A stretch of DNA of 52,214 nucleotides. Source: Acidobacteriota bacterium (GTDB lineage Bacteria > Acidobacteriota > Blastocatellia > Pyrinomonadales > Pyrinomonadaceae). The stretch is taken from positions 1 through 52,214 of the forward strand of contig JAIVJG010000168.1 in NCBI GenBank assembly GCA_020200155.1, given 5' to 3'. The position numbers were made by a program, and so were the translations under genes. Positions 7,854 to 16,785 of the stretch are shown here, piece after piece. The notes beneath the pieces are model-generated. The model was given only the letters and a program-made list of their open reading frames with translations, searched no databases and was not told where the DNA came from. How positions within the stretch are numbered: the stretch's first letter is position 1; each line of letters begins with the position of its first letter.

Positions 7854-8783
7854 ATGGCGCTGTTCGAGGGAAAAACTCCGGCGGAACGCAACAAGACGAT
7901 AGCCGCGCTCGCGCTCGGCGCAATCGCCTTGATCGTTCTCGGTCGCATGTTCTTCGGCTCGTCCGGCCCCGGCACGCAAACCGGGACGCGGCCCACGCCC
8001 ACGCCGAGAAGGACGGTGCAGCAGAACGCCACGAACACCACTGACGACATTGACCCGAACGTCGTGATGACTCCGATTGTCTGGGGGGGTACACGCGTCG
8101 GCGGGGCCGAAGCCGGGCGCAACATCTTCGCCTACTACGCCCGCCCCGTCGGCCCCGTCAACCCGGCTGGCGGCGCAACCCCGACTCCCCCGCCGCCCAC
8201 GCCCACGCCGACACCGCCCCTCAACATGGCTTCGCTCTCGCCTTCGAGCGTCTACGCGCGCACCAGCGCCTTCACGCTCCAAATCTCCGGCGACAAGTTC
8301 ACGCCCGCCACGCGCGTCTACCTCGACGGGCAGGAAGCGCCGACCGAGTACAAGAGTCCGCAGCAGTTGACCGCCAACGTGCCCGCCGCGCTCATCGCCG
8401 CCCCCGGCGCGCGTCAGGTGATGGTACGCACGCCCGACAATCAGCTCTACTCCAATACCGCCACACTCAACGTCATGCAGCCGCCCGTGCCGACCTACAC
8501 CTACGTCGGCTTCATCGCACGCAAGCGCAACGAAGCGGCTGTGCTCAAGAACCAGAAAGGCGATCTGGTCAGCGTGCAGGTCAACGACACCATTGAGGGA
8601 CGCTTCCGCGTCGCCGCCATCTCTGAGCGCAGCGTAGACCTCGTGGATAAGGAATTGAGCATCAAACACACTCTGCCCTACGTTGACCCGCGCGCGAGCA
8701 TCAACGGCCTGCGCCCGCTGGGTTCAGTGTTGCCGCCCCCCCCGCCGCCAAGGACGGAGGACGAGGGTGAGGAGGAGCCTTAA
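7854..8783 (+). CDS. IPT/TIG-domain PilP-like pilus protein
   Basis: A 309-residue protein. One membrane helix (about 12-32) is followed by Thr/Pro-rich linkers, an IPT/TIG beta-sandwich (about 125-205: LSPSSVYARTSAFTLQISG, then a VYLDGQEAPTEY strand) and a C-terminal domain (about 208-290). The last has the PilP/GspC homology-region pattern GDLVSVQVNDTIEGRFRV followed by SVDLVD. PilP links the inner-membrane PilN/PilO pair to the secretin. The Pro-rich C-terminus has a run of prolines. An IPT domain in a PilP-type protein is unusual outside Acidobacteriota. The start ATG follows ACACTT with no Shine-Dalgarno. Confidence 0.75.
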   Translation: MALFEGKTPAERNKTIAALALGAIALIVLGRMFFGSSGPGTQTGTRPTPTPRRTVQQNATNTTDDIDPNVVMTPIVWGGTRVGGAEAGRNIFAYYARPVGPVNPAGGATPTPPPPTPTPTPPLNMASLSPSSVYARTSAFTLQISGDKFTPATRVYLDGQEAPTEYKSPQQLTANVPAALIAAPGARQVMVRTPDNQLYSNTATLNVMQPPVPTYTYVGFIARKRNEAAVLKNQKGDLVSVQVNDTIEGRFRVAAISERSVDLVDKELSIKHTLPYVDPRASINGLRPLGSVLPPPPPPRTEDEGEEEP

Positions 8784-8818
8784 TTACCTCTGTGCCGGTA
8801 AAAGCTTTGGAGAGAAGG

Positions 8819-9490
8819 ATGCCCCGGAAGTTGACAACCATTCGCCAGCCCGAATCCTCCGCGCCGCGTACCACTCGCGCGGAGGACGGCTACGCATTAG
8901 TGGCGCTGCTCGCGTTGATGACGATTATGATGCTCGCGTTGATGGCCGCCGTGCCGAGCATACGCCAGCAGAACCAGCGCGAGTTGGAAAAGGAGGCCAT
9001 CATTCGCGGCGAAGAAGTGGCCGAAGCGATCCGCCTCTACATCAACTACACAGGCAAGCCGCCGACCTCGATGGAGCAACTGGTCGAAGGCGCTCCGTTC
9101 GGCGTCAAGAAGATACAGGTGCTCCGCGCCTACGCCGCGCACGACCCTCTCTCAAGCACGGGCGAGTGGCGTCTCGTCAGAGACACAGACCCGTCGTTCA
9201 TCGAATTCGCGAAAGCGGTCGCCATCTACAACGAAGGCCAACTCCCGACGACAAGGGACGACAAGGTTAAGGGCATCGTGCACGTCCCTGTCTTCACGAG
9301 TATCACGAATCTTAAAACCAAAGATGAAGAGACGCCGTGCAGCGAAGGCGGCGGCGGAGAGAGTTCGACGACGACCACCACGACAGGCTACTTCGTCGGC
9401 GTCGCCAGCCGCAGTTGCCGCGATTCAGTCATCCTCTACTACGACATTGACCGGCACGACAAGTGGGTCTTCACGCCAGTCTTCAGGTAA
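8819..9490 (+). CDS. Pilin-like / type II secretion pseudopilin protein
   Basis: A 223-residue protein starting at the ATG at 8819, preceded by GGAGAGAAGG (an upstream GTG at 8792 is in frame but lacks a ribosome site). A 24-residue basic leader ends in Gly24, followed by a prepilin-type hydrophobic helix (YALVALLALMTIMMLALMA). A coiled segment RELEKEAIIRGEEVAEAIRL follows, as in acidobacterial GspG-like proteins. The Glu normally at position 5 of the mature pilin is Ala here, which argues for a minor or initiator pseudopilin. It is the last gene of the pilus block and lies 36 bases after the PilP-like gene. Confidence 0.72.
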   Translation: MPRKLTTIRQPESSAPRTTRAEDGYALVALLALMTIMMLALMAAVPSIRQQNQRELEKEAIIRGEEVAEAIRLYINYTGKPPTSMEQLVEGAPFGVKKIQVLRAYAAHDPLSSTGEWRLVRDTDPSFIEFAKAVAIYNEGQLPTTRDDKVKGIVHVPVFTSITNLKTKDEETPCSEGGGGESSTTTTTTGYFVGVASRSCRDSVILYYDIDRHDKWVFTPVFR

Positions 9491-9565
9491 ATCCGGCGCA
9501 TCCATCCACACGCGCTACCCCTCTTGTCCGGGCCGGCTGCGATTGCCGGACGCCGAAAGCTTTTT

Positions 9566-10027
9566 ATGATTAGCGTGGCGCTCGTCGAGCCGGAGATTCC
9601 GCCCAACACGGGCAACGTCGCGCGACTGTGCGCGGCGACGCGCACGCCTCTGCACATCGTCGGCGTGACCGGATTTCGCCTCGACGACCGCGCGGTGCGG
9701 CGCGCGGGCCTCGACTACTGGCCGGAAGTGACGCTTCGACGCCACCGCGATCTGGATGCCCTGCGCGCGGAATTGCCCGGCGCACGTTTCGTCTACCTGA
9801 CGACGAAAGCCGAGCTGTCTTACACGGAATGGACGTTCGACGCGGGCGATTGCCTCGTCTTCGGGCGCGAGACGCGCGGCCTGCCGGAAGAACTCCTGCG
9901 CGCCAACTGGGAGCAATGCGTCACGATCCCGATACTCAACCCGAAAGTGCGTAGCCTCAACCTCGCCACCTCCGTCGGTATCGTGCTCTACGAAGCCCTG
10001 CGGCAGACCGGCGCATTCAAGTTTTAG
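9566..10027 (+). CDS. trmL: tRNA (cytidine(34)-2'-O)-methyltransferase
   Basis: A 153-residue SPOUT methyltransferase. It 2'-O-methylates the wobble base of two tRNA-Leu isoacceptors using S-adenosylmethionine. The motifs are ALVEPEIPPNTGNVARLC (5-22), LVFGRETRGLPEE (97-109) and the trefoil-knot end VRSLNLATSVGIVLYEALRQ (128-147). The length matches TrmL/YibK. The start is the ATG at 9566, preceded by CTTTTT and no Shine-Dalgarno; a longer in-frame start at 9524 adds 14 residues absent from the family. Hairpin R4 follows the gene. Confidence 0.92.
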   Translation: MISVALVEPEIPPNTGNVARLCAATRTPLHIVGVTGFRLDDRAVRRAGLDYWPEVTLRRHRDLDALRAELPGARFVYLTTKAELSYTEWTFDAGDCLVFGRETRGLPEELLRANWEQCVTIPILNPKVRSLNLATSVGIVLYEALRQTGAFKF

Positions 10028-10074
10028 AGCGTCTAACAAAACTTCCAGACCACTGGAAGGCGAAGAAAGAAATT

Positions 10075-10168
10075 AACAGGGATAGACAGGATGGACAGGA
10101 TACAAACAGAGAGAACCGCGTCGGTTTCAAGTCTTCTCCTAATCCTGTCTATCCTGTCCATCCCTGTT
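10075..10168. repeat. Intergenic long hairpin R4 (GACAGGAT word)
   Basis: A 27-bp inverted repeat (10075-10101 with 10142-10168) with only two mismatched positions, around a 40-base loop. The arms repeat the word GACAGGAT in tandem. One mismatch is G-T, so it would wobble-pair in RNA. It lies between trmL and typA. Confidence 0.9.
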
Positions 10169-10320
10169 GGAATCCGCTGAGGTCGTCTCGACGCTTCGGT
10201 TGTGTTAGAGATTCTTAGTCGCGAACGCACTCTCCACTCCGAAAAACCTCTGCCCGTCGTCCTCGCCCGTCTTGCTTCTCATCCGGCGGCGCGGGAGTAA
10301 TTCCGCCGCGCGTGTTATGA

Positions 10321-10376
10321 TGCACGGTTTACACACATGCCCGGAAAAACGCGGGCTTCAACCGTGCAGGGGAACA
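10321..10376 (+). promoter_or_regulatory. Structured leader of typA
   Basis: A perfect 9-bp stem (10321-10329 TGCACGGTT with 10360-10368 AACCGTGCA) encloses a second short stem (GCCCG with CGGGC), ending right at the ribosome site AGGGGAA before the ATG at 10378. A TATGAT -10-like element lies at about 10316. The fold could occlude or present the ribosome site; this is inference. Confidence 0.45.
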
Positions 10377-10377
10377 C

Positions 10378-12195
10378 ATGACTTTAGAGAGAAAAGACAT
10401 TCGCAATATCGCCATCATCGCGCACGTTGACCACGGCAAGACGACGCTCGTGGACGCGATGCTCAGGCAGTCGGGGACGTTCCGCGATAATGAACACGTC
10501 ATAGACCGCGTCATGGATTCGATGGATTTGGAGCGCGAGCGCGGCATCACGATCATGGCGAAGAACACGGCGGTGCGCTACGGCGACGTGAAGATCAACA
10601 TCGTGGACACGCCGGGCCACGCCGATTTCGGCGGCGAGGTCGAGCGTGTGCTGAAGATGGTGGACGGCGTGATGCTGTTGGTTGACGCGGCGGAAGGATG
10701 CCTGCCGCAGACGCGCTTCGTTTTGCGTAAGGCGCTCGAAGCCCGCCTGCCGGCCATCGCCGTCGTCAACAAGATTGACCGGCAGGACGCGCGCCCCGAA
10801 GAGGTGGTCAACGAAATTTACGACCTCTTCATAGACCTCGACGCCTCGGACGAGCAGATTGATTTCCCGATTCTCTACGCCGTCTCGCGCGAAGGCATCG
10901 CGAAGAAAAATCTGGCCGACGAGTCGAAGAATCTGCGCCCGCTCTTCGACCAGATCGTCGAGACGATTCCCGCCCCGAAAGCCCTGCGCGACGATTCGCT
11001 GCAACTGCTCGTCGCCAATCTCGATTACAGCGAATACATCGGGCGGCTCGCCATCGGTCGCATCTTCTCAGGCGAGATCACGGCGGGCGAGACCGTGATG
11101 GTCGCCAAGCGCGACGGCTCGCAGCAGAAGTTGCGCGTCAAGGAGTTGTACGTCTTCGAGGGGTTGAAGCGTGAGGCCGTCGAGCGCGCGGGCTGCGGCG
11201 AACTCGTCGCGCTCGCCGGCATGGAGGGCATCGAGATCGGTGAGACTATCACGAGCGCCGACAACCCGCGCCCGCTCCCCGTCATCCACGTGGACGAGCC
11301 GACCATCTCGATGATTTTCGGCGTCAACACGTCGCCGTTCTCCGGCAAGGACGGGAAGTACGTCACGTCGCGGCAGATCATGGAACGGCTCGACAGGGAG
11401 TTGCTCTCGAACGTCGCGATTCGCGTCGAGCCGACGGATTCGCCGGATCAGTTCAGGGTTTCGGGTCGCGGCGAGTTGCAGCTTGCCATCCTCATCGAGA
11501 TGATGCGGCGCGAAGGCTACGAGCTACAGGTCTCGAAGCCGGAGGTCATCACGCGCGAGATGGACGGGAAGACGATGGAGCCGATTGAGCAGGTCGTCGT
11601 GGACTGCCCGGAAGAGTTCATCGGCGTCGTGACGGAGGCGATGGGGCGTCGCAAAGGGCAGATGACGAAGATGGTCAATCACGGCACGGGCCGTGTGCGA
11701 CTGGAATTTGAAACTCCGTCGCGCGGGCTGATCGGCTTTCGCGGAGAGTTCCTGACGGAGACGAAGGGCACGGGTCTTTTGAACACCATTTTCCTGCGCT
11801 GGGGCGAGTGGCAGGGCACGATGCGCGGGCGCTCCACAGGGTCGCTCGTCGCAGACCGCGCGGGCGAGGCGACCACTTACGCGATCTTCAATCTACAGGA
11901 GCGCGGCACGATGTTCATACGTCCCAACACGAAGGTCTACGAAGGGATGGTCGTCGGCGAAAATGCGCGCTCAGTTGACCTCGACGTGAACATCATCAAG
12001 GAAAAGAAGCTGACGAACATGCGCGCCGCCAGCGCAGACGATGCGATGCGGCTCGTGCCTGTCAAGGAGCTTTCGCTGGAGCAGGCGCTGGAATTCATCG
12101 CCGACGACGAACTGGTGGAAGTAACGCCGCAGTTTATACGCCTGCGTAAGCGTGGCCTGCGCGCCAACGAGAGGCCGAAGAAAAAGGAATCGTGA
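10378..12195 (+). CDS. typA: Translational GTPase TypA/BipA
   Basis: A 605-residue translation-factor GTPase that binds the 70S ribosome and supports growth and ribosome assembly at low temperature or under stress. G1 is AHVDHGKT (15-22), the switch region is ERERGITI, G3 is DTPGH (76-80) and G4 is NKID (130-133). The EF-G-like domains and the TypA-specific C-terminal domain follow (for example [20 protein letters not shown] and [18 protein letters not shown]). Full family length. It is preceded by hairpin R4 and by its own structured leader. It is transcribed alone, followed by a small Cys-rich gene. Confidence 0.97.
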   Translation: MTLERKDIRNIAIIAHVDHGKTTLVDAMLRQSGTFRDNEHVIDRVMDSMDLERERGITIMAKNTAVRYGDVKINIVDTPGHADFGGEVERVLKMVDGVMLLVDAAEGCLPQTRFVLRKALEARLPAIAVVNKIDRQDARPEEVVNEIYDLFIDLDASDEQIDFPILYAVSREGIAKKNLADESKNLRPLFDQIVETIPAPKALRDDSLQLLVANLDYSEYIGRLAIGRIFSGEITAGETVMVAKRDGSQQKLRVKELYVFEGLKREAVERAGCGELVALAGMEGIEIGETITSADNPRPLPVIHVDEPTISMIFGVNTSPFSGKDGKYVTSRQIMERLDRELLSNVAIRVEPTDSPDQFRVSGRGELQLAILIEMMRREGYELQVSKPEVITREMDGKTMEPIEQVVVDCPEEFIGVVTEAMGRRKGQMTKMVNHGTGRVRLEFETPSRGLIGFRGEFLTETKGTGLLNTIFLRWGEWQGTMRGRSTGSLVADRAGEATTYAIFNLQERGTMFIRPNTKVYEGMVVGENARSVDLDVNIIKEKKLTNMRAASADDAMRLVPVKELSLEQALEFIADDELVEVTPQFIRLRKRGLRANERPKKKES

Positions 12196-12299
12196 CGTGC
12201 GGCTCTCTTGCGTCGCGCGTTCGCGTGTCCGGCGCATGAGCTAACGACGCGGAGAGCAGACGCCTTTGCGCTCTTTATGACATTGAGAGGAGAAGCGAC

Positions 12300-12500
12300 G
12301 TGAACGACAGAGTCTGCTGGAACTGCGGTCATTCTCACGAGTATCACACAATTGAAGGCGGCTGCTCTTTCAGGCAGGGCGAGCAGCGTTGCGACTGCCG
12401 CGCCTACGAAGATAGCGAATACAACGGCCAGCAGCGGAAGCGCGACACGTACACATACTCCGACCGGCGCAGGTTGAGTCCAACGAAAAGCAGTCGCTGA
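12300..12500 (+). CDS. Small Cys/His-rich putative zinc-binding protein
   Basis: A 66-residue protein from the GTG at 12300, with GAGAGGAGAAGCGAC just upstream as a good ribosome site. Residues 6-16 (CWNCGHSHEYH) and Cys22, Cys31 and Cys33 (CDCRAY) could bind a metal ion. The C-terminal half is polar and basic (NGQQRKRDTYTYSDRRR). I do not recognise the family. It ends before a bidirectional terminator shared with the next, convergent gene. Confidence 0.65.
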   Translation: MNDRVCWNCGHSHEYHTIEGGCSFRQGEQRCDCRAYEDSEYNGQQRKRDTYTYSDRRRLSPTKSSR

Positions 12501-12584
12501 AGTTCCTTAATTCTTCGAGCAATGTTGAAGCAGGAGCGCCTCTCCTGCGAAGAGGGCGATGCCTGCGCTCTCTAACGTATGACG

Positions 12585-12610
12585 AAAAGCCCTTCAGGGC
12601 TTTTTATTTT
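12585..12610. terminator. Bidirectional intrinsic terminator
   Basis: AAAAGCCC, loop TTCA, GGGCTTTTTATTTT: a 7-8 bp stem with T runs on both strands, between two convergent small genes. Confidence 0.8.
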
Positions 12611-12798
12611 CGCCCTTCGTCCTCGGCGGCACTCTCTCCACTGTCGTCCTCGTCCTTATCTTCCTCCGGCCTGTAAATCTCGTACCCCGTGCCGTCGTCA
12701 TAATAGTAGCCGCCTGTCGCGCGCCCGCGCCCGGCGCGCGACCCGTCCGGCGTTTCTGTTGTATCATCGGCGGGTCGTTCGCTTATTTCGCTCTCCAT
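12604..12798 (-). CDS. Small acidic hypothetical protein
   Basis: A 64-residue, strongly acidic, low-complexity protein: a central RAGRGRATGGYYYDDGTGY stretch, then DKDEDDSGESAAEDEGRK at the end. CGGAGCAG lies about eight bases before the ATG, and the gene ends at the terminator shared with the convergent neighbour; both support a real gene. No family is recognised. It is likely disordered. Confidence 0.5.
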   Translation of the reverse strand: MESEISERPADDTTETPDGSRAGRGRATGGYYYDDGTGYEIYRPEEDKDEDDSGESAAEDEGRK

Positions 12799-12989
12799 CT
12801 GAAACTGCTCCGTGTGATGTCTTGCGCCGCACGCGCGGGCAAAAATCGCTACTGAAGATCATGCCGAAGACGAATCGCCTTTCGCTCCCGCAACGTCCCT
12901 CATTATCGCATTGTCCTTCAATCAACACACGGCGCATGTACAGCAGCAGCAGCCGGGCAAAGAGTTCGGGCAGACAATAGACAGCCGTC

Positions 12990-13586
12990 ATGCACATGCC
13001 TTCTCTCGAAACCGAACGACTTCGCGTCAGGCCGTTGACGATGGGCGACCTTGAAGGCGTTTACCGTCTCCTCGATGTCGAACTGGCCGACGCGGAGACC
13101 GGCTCGGACGGCGCGAAGATTTTTGCGGAGCGCGAAAGGTGGCTGCGCTGGACGATCCTGAATTATGAGGAGTTGGCGAAACTTTTCCAGCCGCCATACG
13201 GCGACCGTGCGGTCGTGCTCAAGCAAACTGATGAGTTAATCGGCGTCTGCGGCTTTGTCCCCTGCCTCGCTCCCTTCGAGCAGTTGTTTCATCCCGGCGG
13301 CGCGGACGCAAGCCTCTACACGAACGAGTTCGGGCTGTTTTATGCCTTCTCACCCGCGCAGCAGCGTCGAGGTTACGCGACCGAAGCGGCGCGAGCGTTG
13401 ATTGAATACGCCTTCGCGCAAATGCGCCTTGAGCGGATTGTAGCGACGACCACACATGACAACGCCGCTTCAATCCGCGTGATGGAGAAATTGGGGATGC
13501 GCGTCGAGCGAAATCCTTATCCCGACCCGCCGTGGTTTCAAGTGGTGGGGATTCTTGATAACGTGCACGCCGCCGTTACCAAGTAG
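12990..13586 (+). CDS. RimJ/RimL-type GNAT acetyltransferase
   Basis: A 198-residue protein with the RimJ/RimL arrangement: LETERLRVRPLTMGDLEGVYRL at the N-terminus (shown here in parts: LETERLRVRPL, then TMGDLEGVYRL), ELIGVCGFVP, the acetyl-CoA loop QQRRGYATEAARALIEYAF (about 128-146) and NAASIRVMEKLGMR near the end. These enzymes acetylate protein N-termini, aminoglycosides or small amines; the substrate is unknown. The start is at 12990, or at the second ATG six bases later. Confidence 0.82.
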   Translation: MHMPSLETERLRVRPLTMGDLEGVYRLLDVELADAETGSDGAKIFAERERWLRWTILNYEELAKLFQPPYGDRAVVLKQTDELIGVCGFVPCLAPFEQLFHPGGADASLYTNEFGLFYAFSPAQQRRGYATEAARALIEYAFAQMRLERIVATTTHDNAASIRVMEKLGMRVERNPYPDPPWFQVVGILDNVHAAVTK

Positions 13587-13647
13587 AAACAGGTCTGATT
13601 GCACATTATGACGGGCGCGGGCCGACCGGCGCGTCGAGGAAAACAGA

Positions 13648-15873
13648 ATGAGAAAATCTTCGAGCATCGTCTTTTTACTGGTTATAGCTTTTCTTCTCTC
13701 CCCACTCGTTCCACGGGCGCGTATGCAGGAGTCGTCGAAGAGGCGCGGCATCACGCCGGAGGATTACTTCGCGTTCGAGTTTTTGAGCGACCCGCGCCTG
13801 TCGCCGGACGGCAGGCTCGTCGCTTACGTGGTCACGACGGTGGATCAGAAGCAGAACCGCCGCCAGTCGAACATCTGGCTCGTGGCGTCGGACGGCACCC
13901 GCCCGCCACGGCAGTTCACGACGAGCGCGCAGTCTTCGAGTTCGCCGCGCTGGTCGCCCGACGGGCAGTCGCTCGCGTTCCTCTCCTCACGCCCGCTGGC
14001 GGACGCCAACACGAGTGCGCCGCAAACAACTCCGACACCTTCAGCCACAGCGAGTCCGTCGGCGACGCCGACCGCCGCCACCACGACACCCGTGCCCGCG
14101 AGCACGCCGGGCGCGTTGGGGACGGCCACGACGCCGGGCGTGCCGAGCGCGCTCTCGACCATCGTCGTGAGCGAAGCGCCGCGCAGCCAGGTTTACTTGC
14201 TCTCGATGGACGGCGGCGAGGCGAGGCGCGTGACGAACATCAAGAACGGCGTCGGCAGTTTCCAGTGGTCGCCGGACGGCACGCGCCTCGCCGTCGTCAG
14301 CCGCACGGGGCCGAGCGACGCGCGCCAGCCTTCGAGCGACGTGCGCCACTACAAGCATCCTTCGTACAAGTTCAACGACTCCGGGTGGTTCGACGACAAG
14401 CGCGGCCACATCTGGGTCGTGGATGTCGCGAGCGGAACAGCGAAGCAGGTCACTTCCGGCGAAGAGTGGAACGACAGCGACCCGCAGTGGTCGCCCGACA
14501 GCAGGAAAATCGCCTTCGTCTCGGATCGCACCGGCAAGGCCTTCGACGAAAGCCGCAACACGGATGTCTGGGTCGTCAATGCCGACGGCACCGGCACGCT
14601 CAGCAAAATCTCCGACCACGAAGAGGCCGACGACAGCCCGCGCTGGTCGCCCGACGGAAAGACGATTGCCTTCATCGGCGAAATGCACGAAAGGGATCAC
14701 CCGAAAATCTGGCTCGCGCCTGCTTCGGGCGGCGCGCCCTCGCGACTCGCGACCGACGAACTCGACCTGATTCCCTCTGCCCTCAAGTGGGCCGAAGGCG
14801 GGCGCGCACTTTATTTCGAGATGGGCGTCAAAGGCGAGTACCAACTGTTCCGCGTGGACGTGGCGGGCAGGAAGCTCAGACAGGTAACGACGGGCGCGCG
14901 TGCAGTGCGCGGCGCGGACTACAACGACGCGACACGCCGGATGGTTTACGCCGCCAACGATTTCAAGCACCTTGACGACCTCTACGTCGCAGCTCTGGAC
15001 GGCGGGAACGAGCGACAGTTGACACGCCTCAACGAAAAACTCTGGCGGCAACTGCAACTCGCAGACGTGGAGCGCATGACCTACAAGGGCGCGGACGGCT
15101 GGGACGTTGACGGGTTTCTGGTAAAACCCGTCGGCTGGCGCGAGGGTAAGAAGTATCCGCTAATCCTGAGCATCCACGGCGGCCCGGCGGGCCAGTATGG
15201 CGTGGACTGGTATCAGGAGTTTCAAGTCTACGCGGCCAAAGGGTGGGCCGTCCTGTTCACCAACCCGCGCGGCTCTACGGGCTACGGCCAGAAATTCGAG
15301 CGCGGCATCGAAGGCGAGTGGGGCCGCAATGATTACACGGACGTGATGAACGGGGTCGAGGCGGCGCTCGCTAAATATTCGTGGATTGACCGCGACCGTC
15401 TCGGCGTCACGGGTGGCTCTTATGGCGGCTACATGACTAACTGGATCGTCGGCCACACAGACATCTTCAAGGCCGCCGTCACGCTCCGTAGCGTCGTCAA
15501 CTTCATCAGCGACGAAGGCACACGCGACGGCGCATACGGACACAAGCCGGACTTCGGCGGCGACCTCTTCGAGAAGTTCGACCTCTACTGGGAACGCTCA
15601 CCCTTGAAGTACGCCAAGAACGTCAAGACGCCGATTCTCATTCTGCACTCGGACAACGACTACCGCGTCCCGCTCGAACAGGGCGAGCAGTGGTTCCGCG
15701 CGCTCAAGCACTACGGCGCGACCGCAGAGTTCGTCATCTTCCCGCGCGAGAATCACAACCTCACGCGCACGGGCGAGCCGAAGCATTTGGTCGAAAGTCT
15801 CAACTGGCAAATCTACTGGTTCGATCGCTACCTCAACGGCAACGCGTCGGCCACGCCGCCGGACGCGAAGTGA
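13648..15873 (+). CDS. S9 family prolyl oligopeptidase (secreted)
   Basis: A 741-residue exported serine peptidase. A signal peptide (1-25) is followed by a TolB/WD40-like propeller (about 35-430) with repeated RWSPDG and QWSPDS blades, and then a C-terminal alpha/beta hydrolase. The nucleophile is in GGSYGGYMT (Ser about 591), the Asp in HSDNDYRVP (about 673) and the His in ENHNLTR (about 703). It should cleave short peptides, probably in the periplasm, as part of protein scavenging. A Thr/Pro/Ala-rich low-complexity insert (about 127-172) interrupts the second blade. It is monocistronic and followed by hairpin R5. Confidence 0.93.
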   Translation: MRKSSSIVFLLVIAFLLSPLVPRARMQESSKRRGITPEDYFAFEFLSDPRLSPDGRLVAYVVTTVDQKQNRRQSNIWLVASDGTRPPRQFTTSAQSSSSPRWSPDGQSLAFLSSRPLADANTSAPQTTPTPSATASPSATPTAATTTPVPASTPGALGTATTPGVPSALSTIVVSEAPRSQVYLLSMDGGEARRVTNIKNGVGSFQWSPDGTRLAVVSRTGPSDARQPSSDVRHYKHPSYKFNDSGWFDDKRGHIWVVDVASGTAKQVTSGEEWNDSDPQWSPDSRKIAFVSDRTGKAFDESRNTDVWVVNADGTGTLSKISDHEEADDSPRWSPDGKTIAFIGEMHERDHPKIWLAPASGGAPSRLATDELDLIPSALKWAEGGRALYFEMGVKGEYQLFRVDVAGRKLRQVTTGARAVRGADYNDATRRMVYAANDFKHLDDLYVAALDGGNERQLTRLNEKLWRQLQLADVERMTYKGADGWDVDGFLVKPVGWREGKKYPLILSIHGGPAGQYGVDWYQEFQVYAAKGWAVLFTNPRGSTGYGQKFERGIEGEWGRNDYTDVMNGVEAALAKYSWIDRDRLGVTGGSYGGYMTNWIVGHTDIFKAAVTLRSVVNFISDEGTRDGAYGHKPDFGGDLFEKFDLYWERSPLKYAKNVKTPILILHSDNDYRVPLEQGEQWFRALKHYGATAEFVIFPRENHNLTRTGEPKHLVESLNWQIYWFDRYLNGNASATPPDAK

Positions 15874-15879
15874 AATGAC

Positions 15880-15941
15880 GAATGCGGAGTGATGAATGAG
15901 AAGCACCCACCTCTTTCTTCATCATTTATCACTCCGCATTC
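15880..15941. repeat. Intergenic long hairpin R5 (AATGATGAAT type)
   Basis: Left arm 15880-15903 (GAATGCGGAGTGATGAATG), right arm 15914-15941 (ending ATCACTCCGCATTC), nearly perfect over about 20 bp. It starts seven bases after the stop of the S9 peptidase and ends 20 bases before the thiE start. Confidence 0.85.
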
Positions 15942-15961
15942 AACGCTCCTTCAGTGGTCTT

Positions 15962-16594
15962 ATGTCGCAGCTCTCTTTGCCGAAACTCTACCCCGTGACT
16001 GACAGGCTTCTGTCGGGGCTTTCGCACGCGGAGCAGGTCGCGCGACTGGCCGACGGCGGCGCGACTTTGATCCAGTTGCGCGAAAAGCATCTCTCGCCGC
16101 GCGAGTTTTACAGGGAGGCGGGCGAAGCTTTGCGTGTGGCGCGTGCGCGAGGCGTGCGTTTGATTATCAACGACCGTGTGGACATTGCGCTCGCCATCGG
16201 CGCGGACGGCGTGCATCTCGGACAGGACGACCTCTCGCCGGAGGCGGCAAGGGCTTTACTGGGCGGAGAAGCCATCATCGGTTTCTCCACGCATAACATC
16301 GAGCAGGCACGGAATGCCGCGCGGCTTCCTGTCAGCTACGTCGCCAACGGCCCGGTCTTCGCCACCTCGTCGAAAGAAAAACCGGAGCCGGTCGTCGGCC
16401 TCGACAATTTGCGGCGCGTCCGCGACGCGTTGGAAGGCAAGCCCCTCGTCGCCATCGGCGGCATCAACCGGACGAACGCCAGAGCGGTGCTTGAAGCCGG
16501 GGCCGACTCAGTCGCCGTCATCGGGGCGCTGCTTTCGCCCGCCGACCATTCCGACATCGCCCGCCGGACACGCGAATTGCTCGCCCATTTGTAA
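15962..16594 (+). CDS. thiE: Thiamine phosphate synthase
   Basis: A 210-residue TIM-barrel enzyme that joins the thiazole phosphate and pyrimidine diphosphate halves of thiamine. The motifs are LYPVTD (9-14), the pyrimidine/phosphate contacts QLREKH (38-43) and IINDRVDIA (68-76), GVHLGQDDL (83-91), STH (109-111), GPVFATSSK (130-138) and AIGGI at the end. The family length is matched from the ATG at 15962; the frame extends upstream only through hairpin R5. The start sits after GGTCTT with no Shine-Dalgarno. No other thi gene and no TPP riboswitch were seen. Confidence 0.94.
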   Translation: MSQLSLPKLYPVTDRLLSGLSHAEQVARLADGGATLIQLREKHLSPREFYREAGEALRVARARGVRLIINDRVDIALAIGADGVHLGQDDLSPEAARALLGGEAIIGFSTHNIEQARNAARLPVSYVANGPVFATSSKEKPEPVVGLDNLRRVRDALEGKPLVAIGGINRTNARAVLEAGADSVAVIGALLSPADHSDIARRTRELLAHL

Positions 16595-16645
16595 GACCCC
16601 GACGAATTGGACTTCAGGGCTAAGTAGAGAAATAGTTTGCGTTAA

Positions 16646-16714
16646 AAGTTTAAACTTGCTTTTCCTTCGCTTTTACGCGACAATGAAAACGCCTTCGGAG
16701 GTCTTCAGCCTCCG
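16646..16714 (+). promoter_or_regulatory. Palindrome and small hairpin between thiE and pilT
   Basis: AAGTTTAAACTT (16646-16657) is a perfect 12-bp palindrome that could be an operator or bend site. CGGAGG, loop TCTTCAG, CCTCCG (16696-16714) is a short stem without a strong T run. Function unknown. Confidence 0.35.
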
Positions 16715-16785
16715 GCCTCTTCCGTCGCATATCAATCCGACTGCTTTCCACACTTCATCTTTCCACCGGGAGTTAAAATTCTGGC

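Noticed and set aside
12764-12997. 77-codon minus-strand frame before the GNAT gene
   Set aside because: No ribosome site or family pattern, and it overlaps the better-supported acidic protein.
15873-15965. TPP riboswitch upstream of thiE
   Set aside because: No CTGAGA or ACCTGATC-type conserved segments occur; only hairpin R5 is present.
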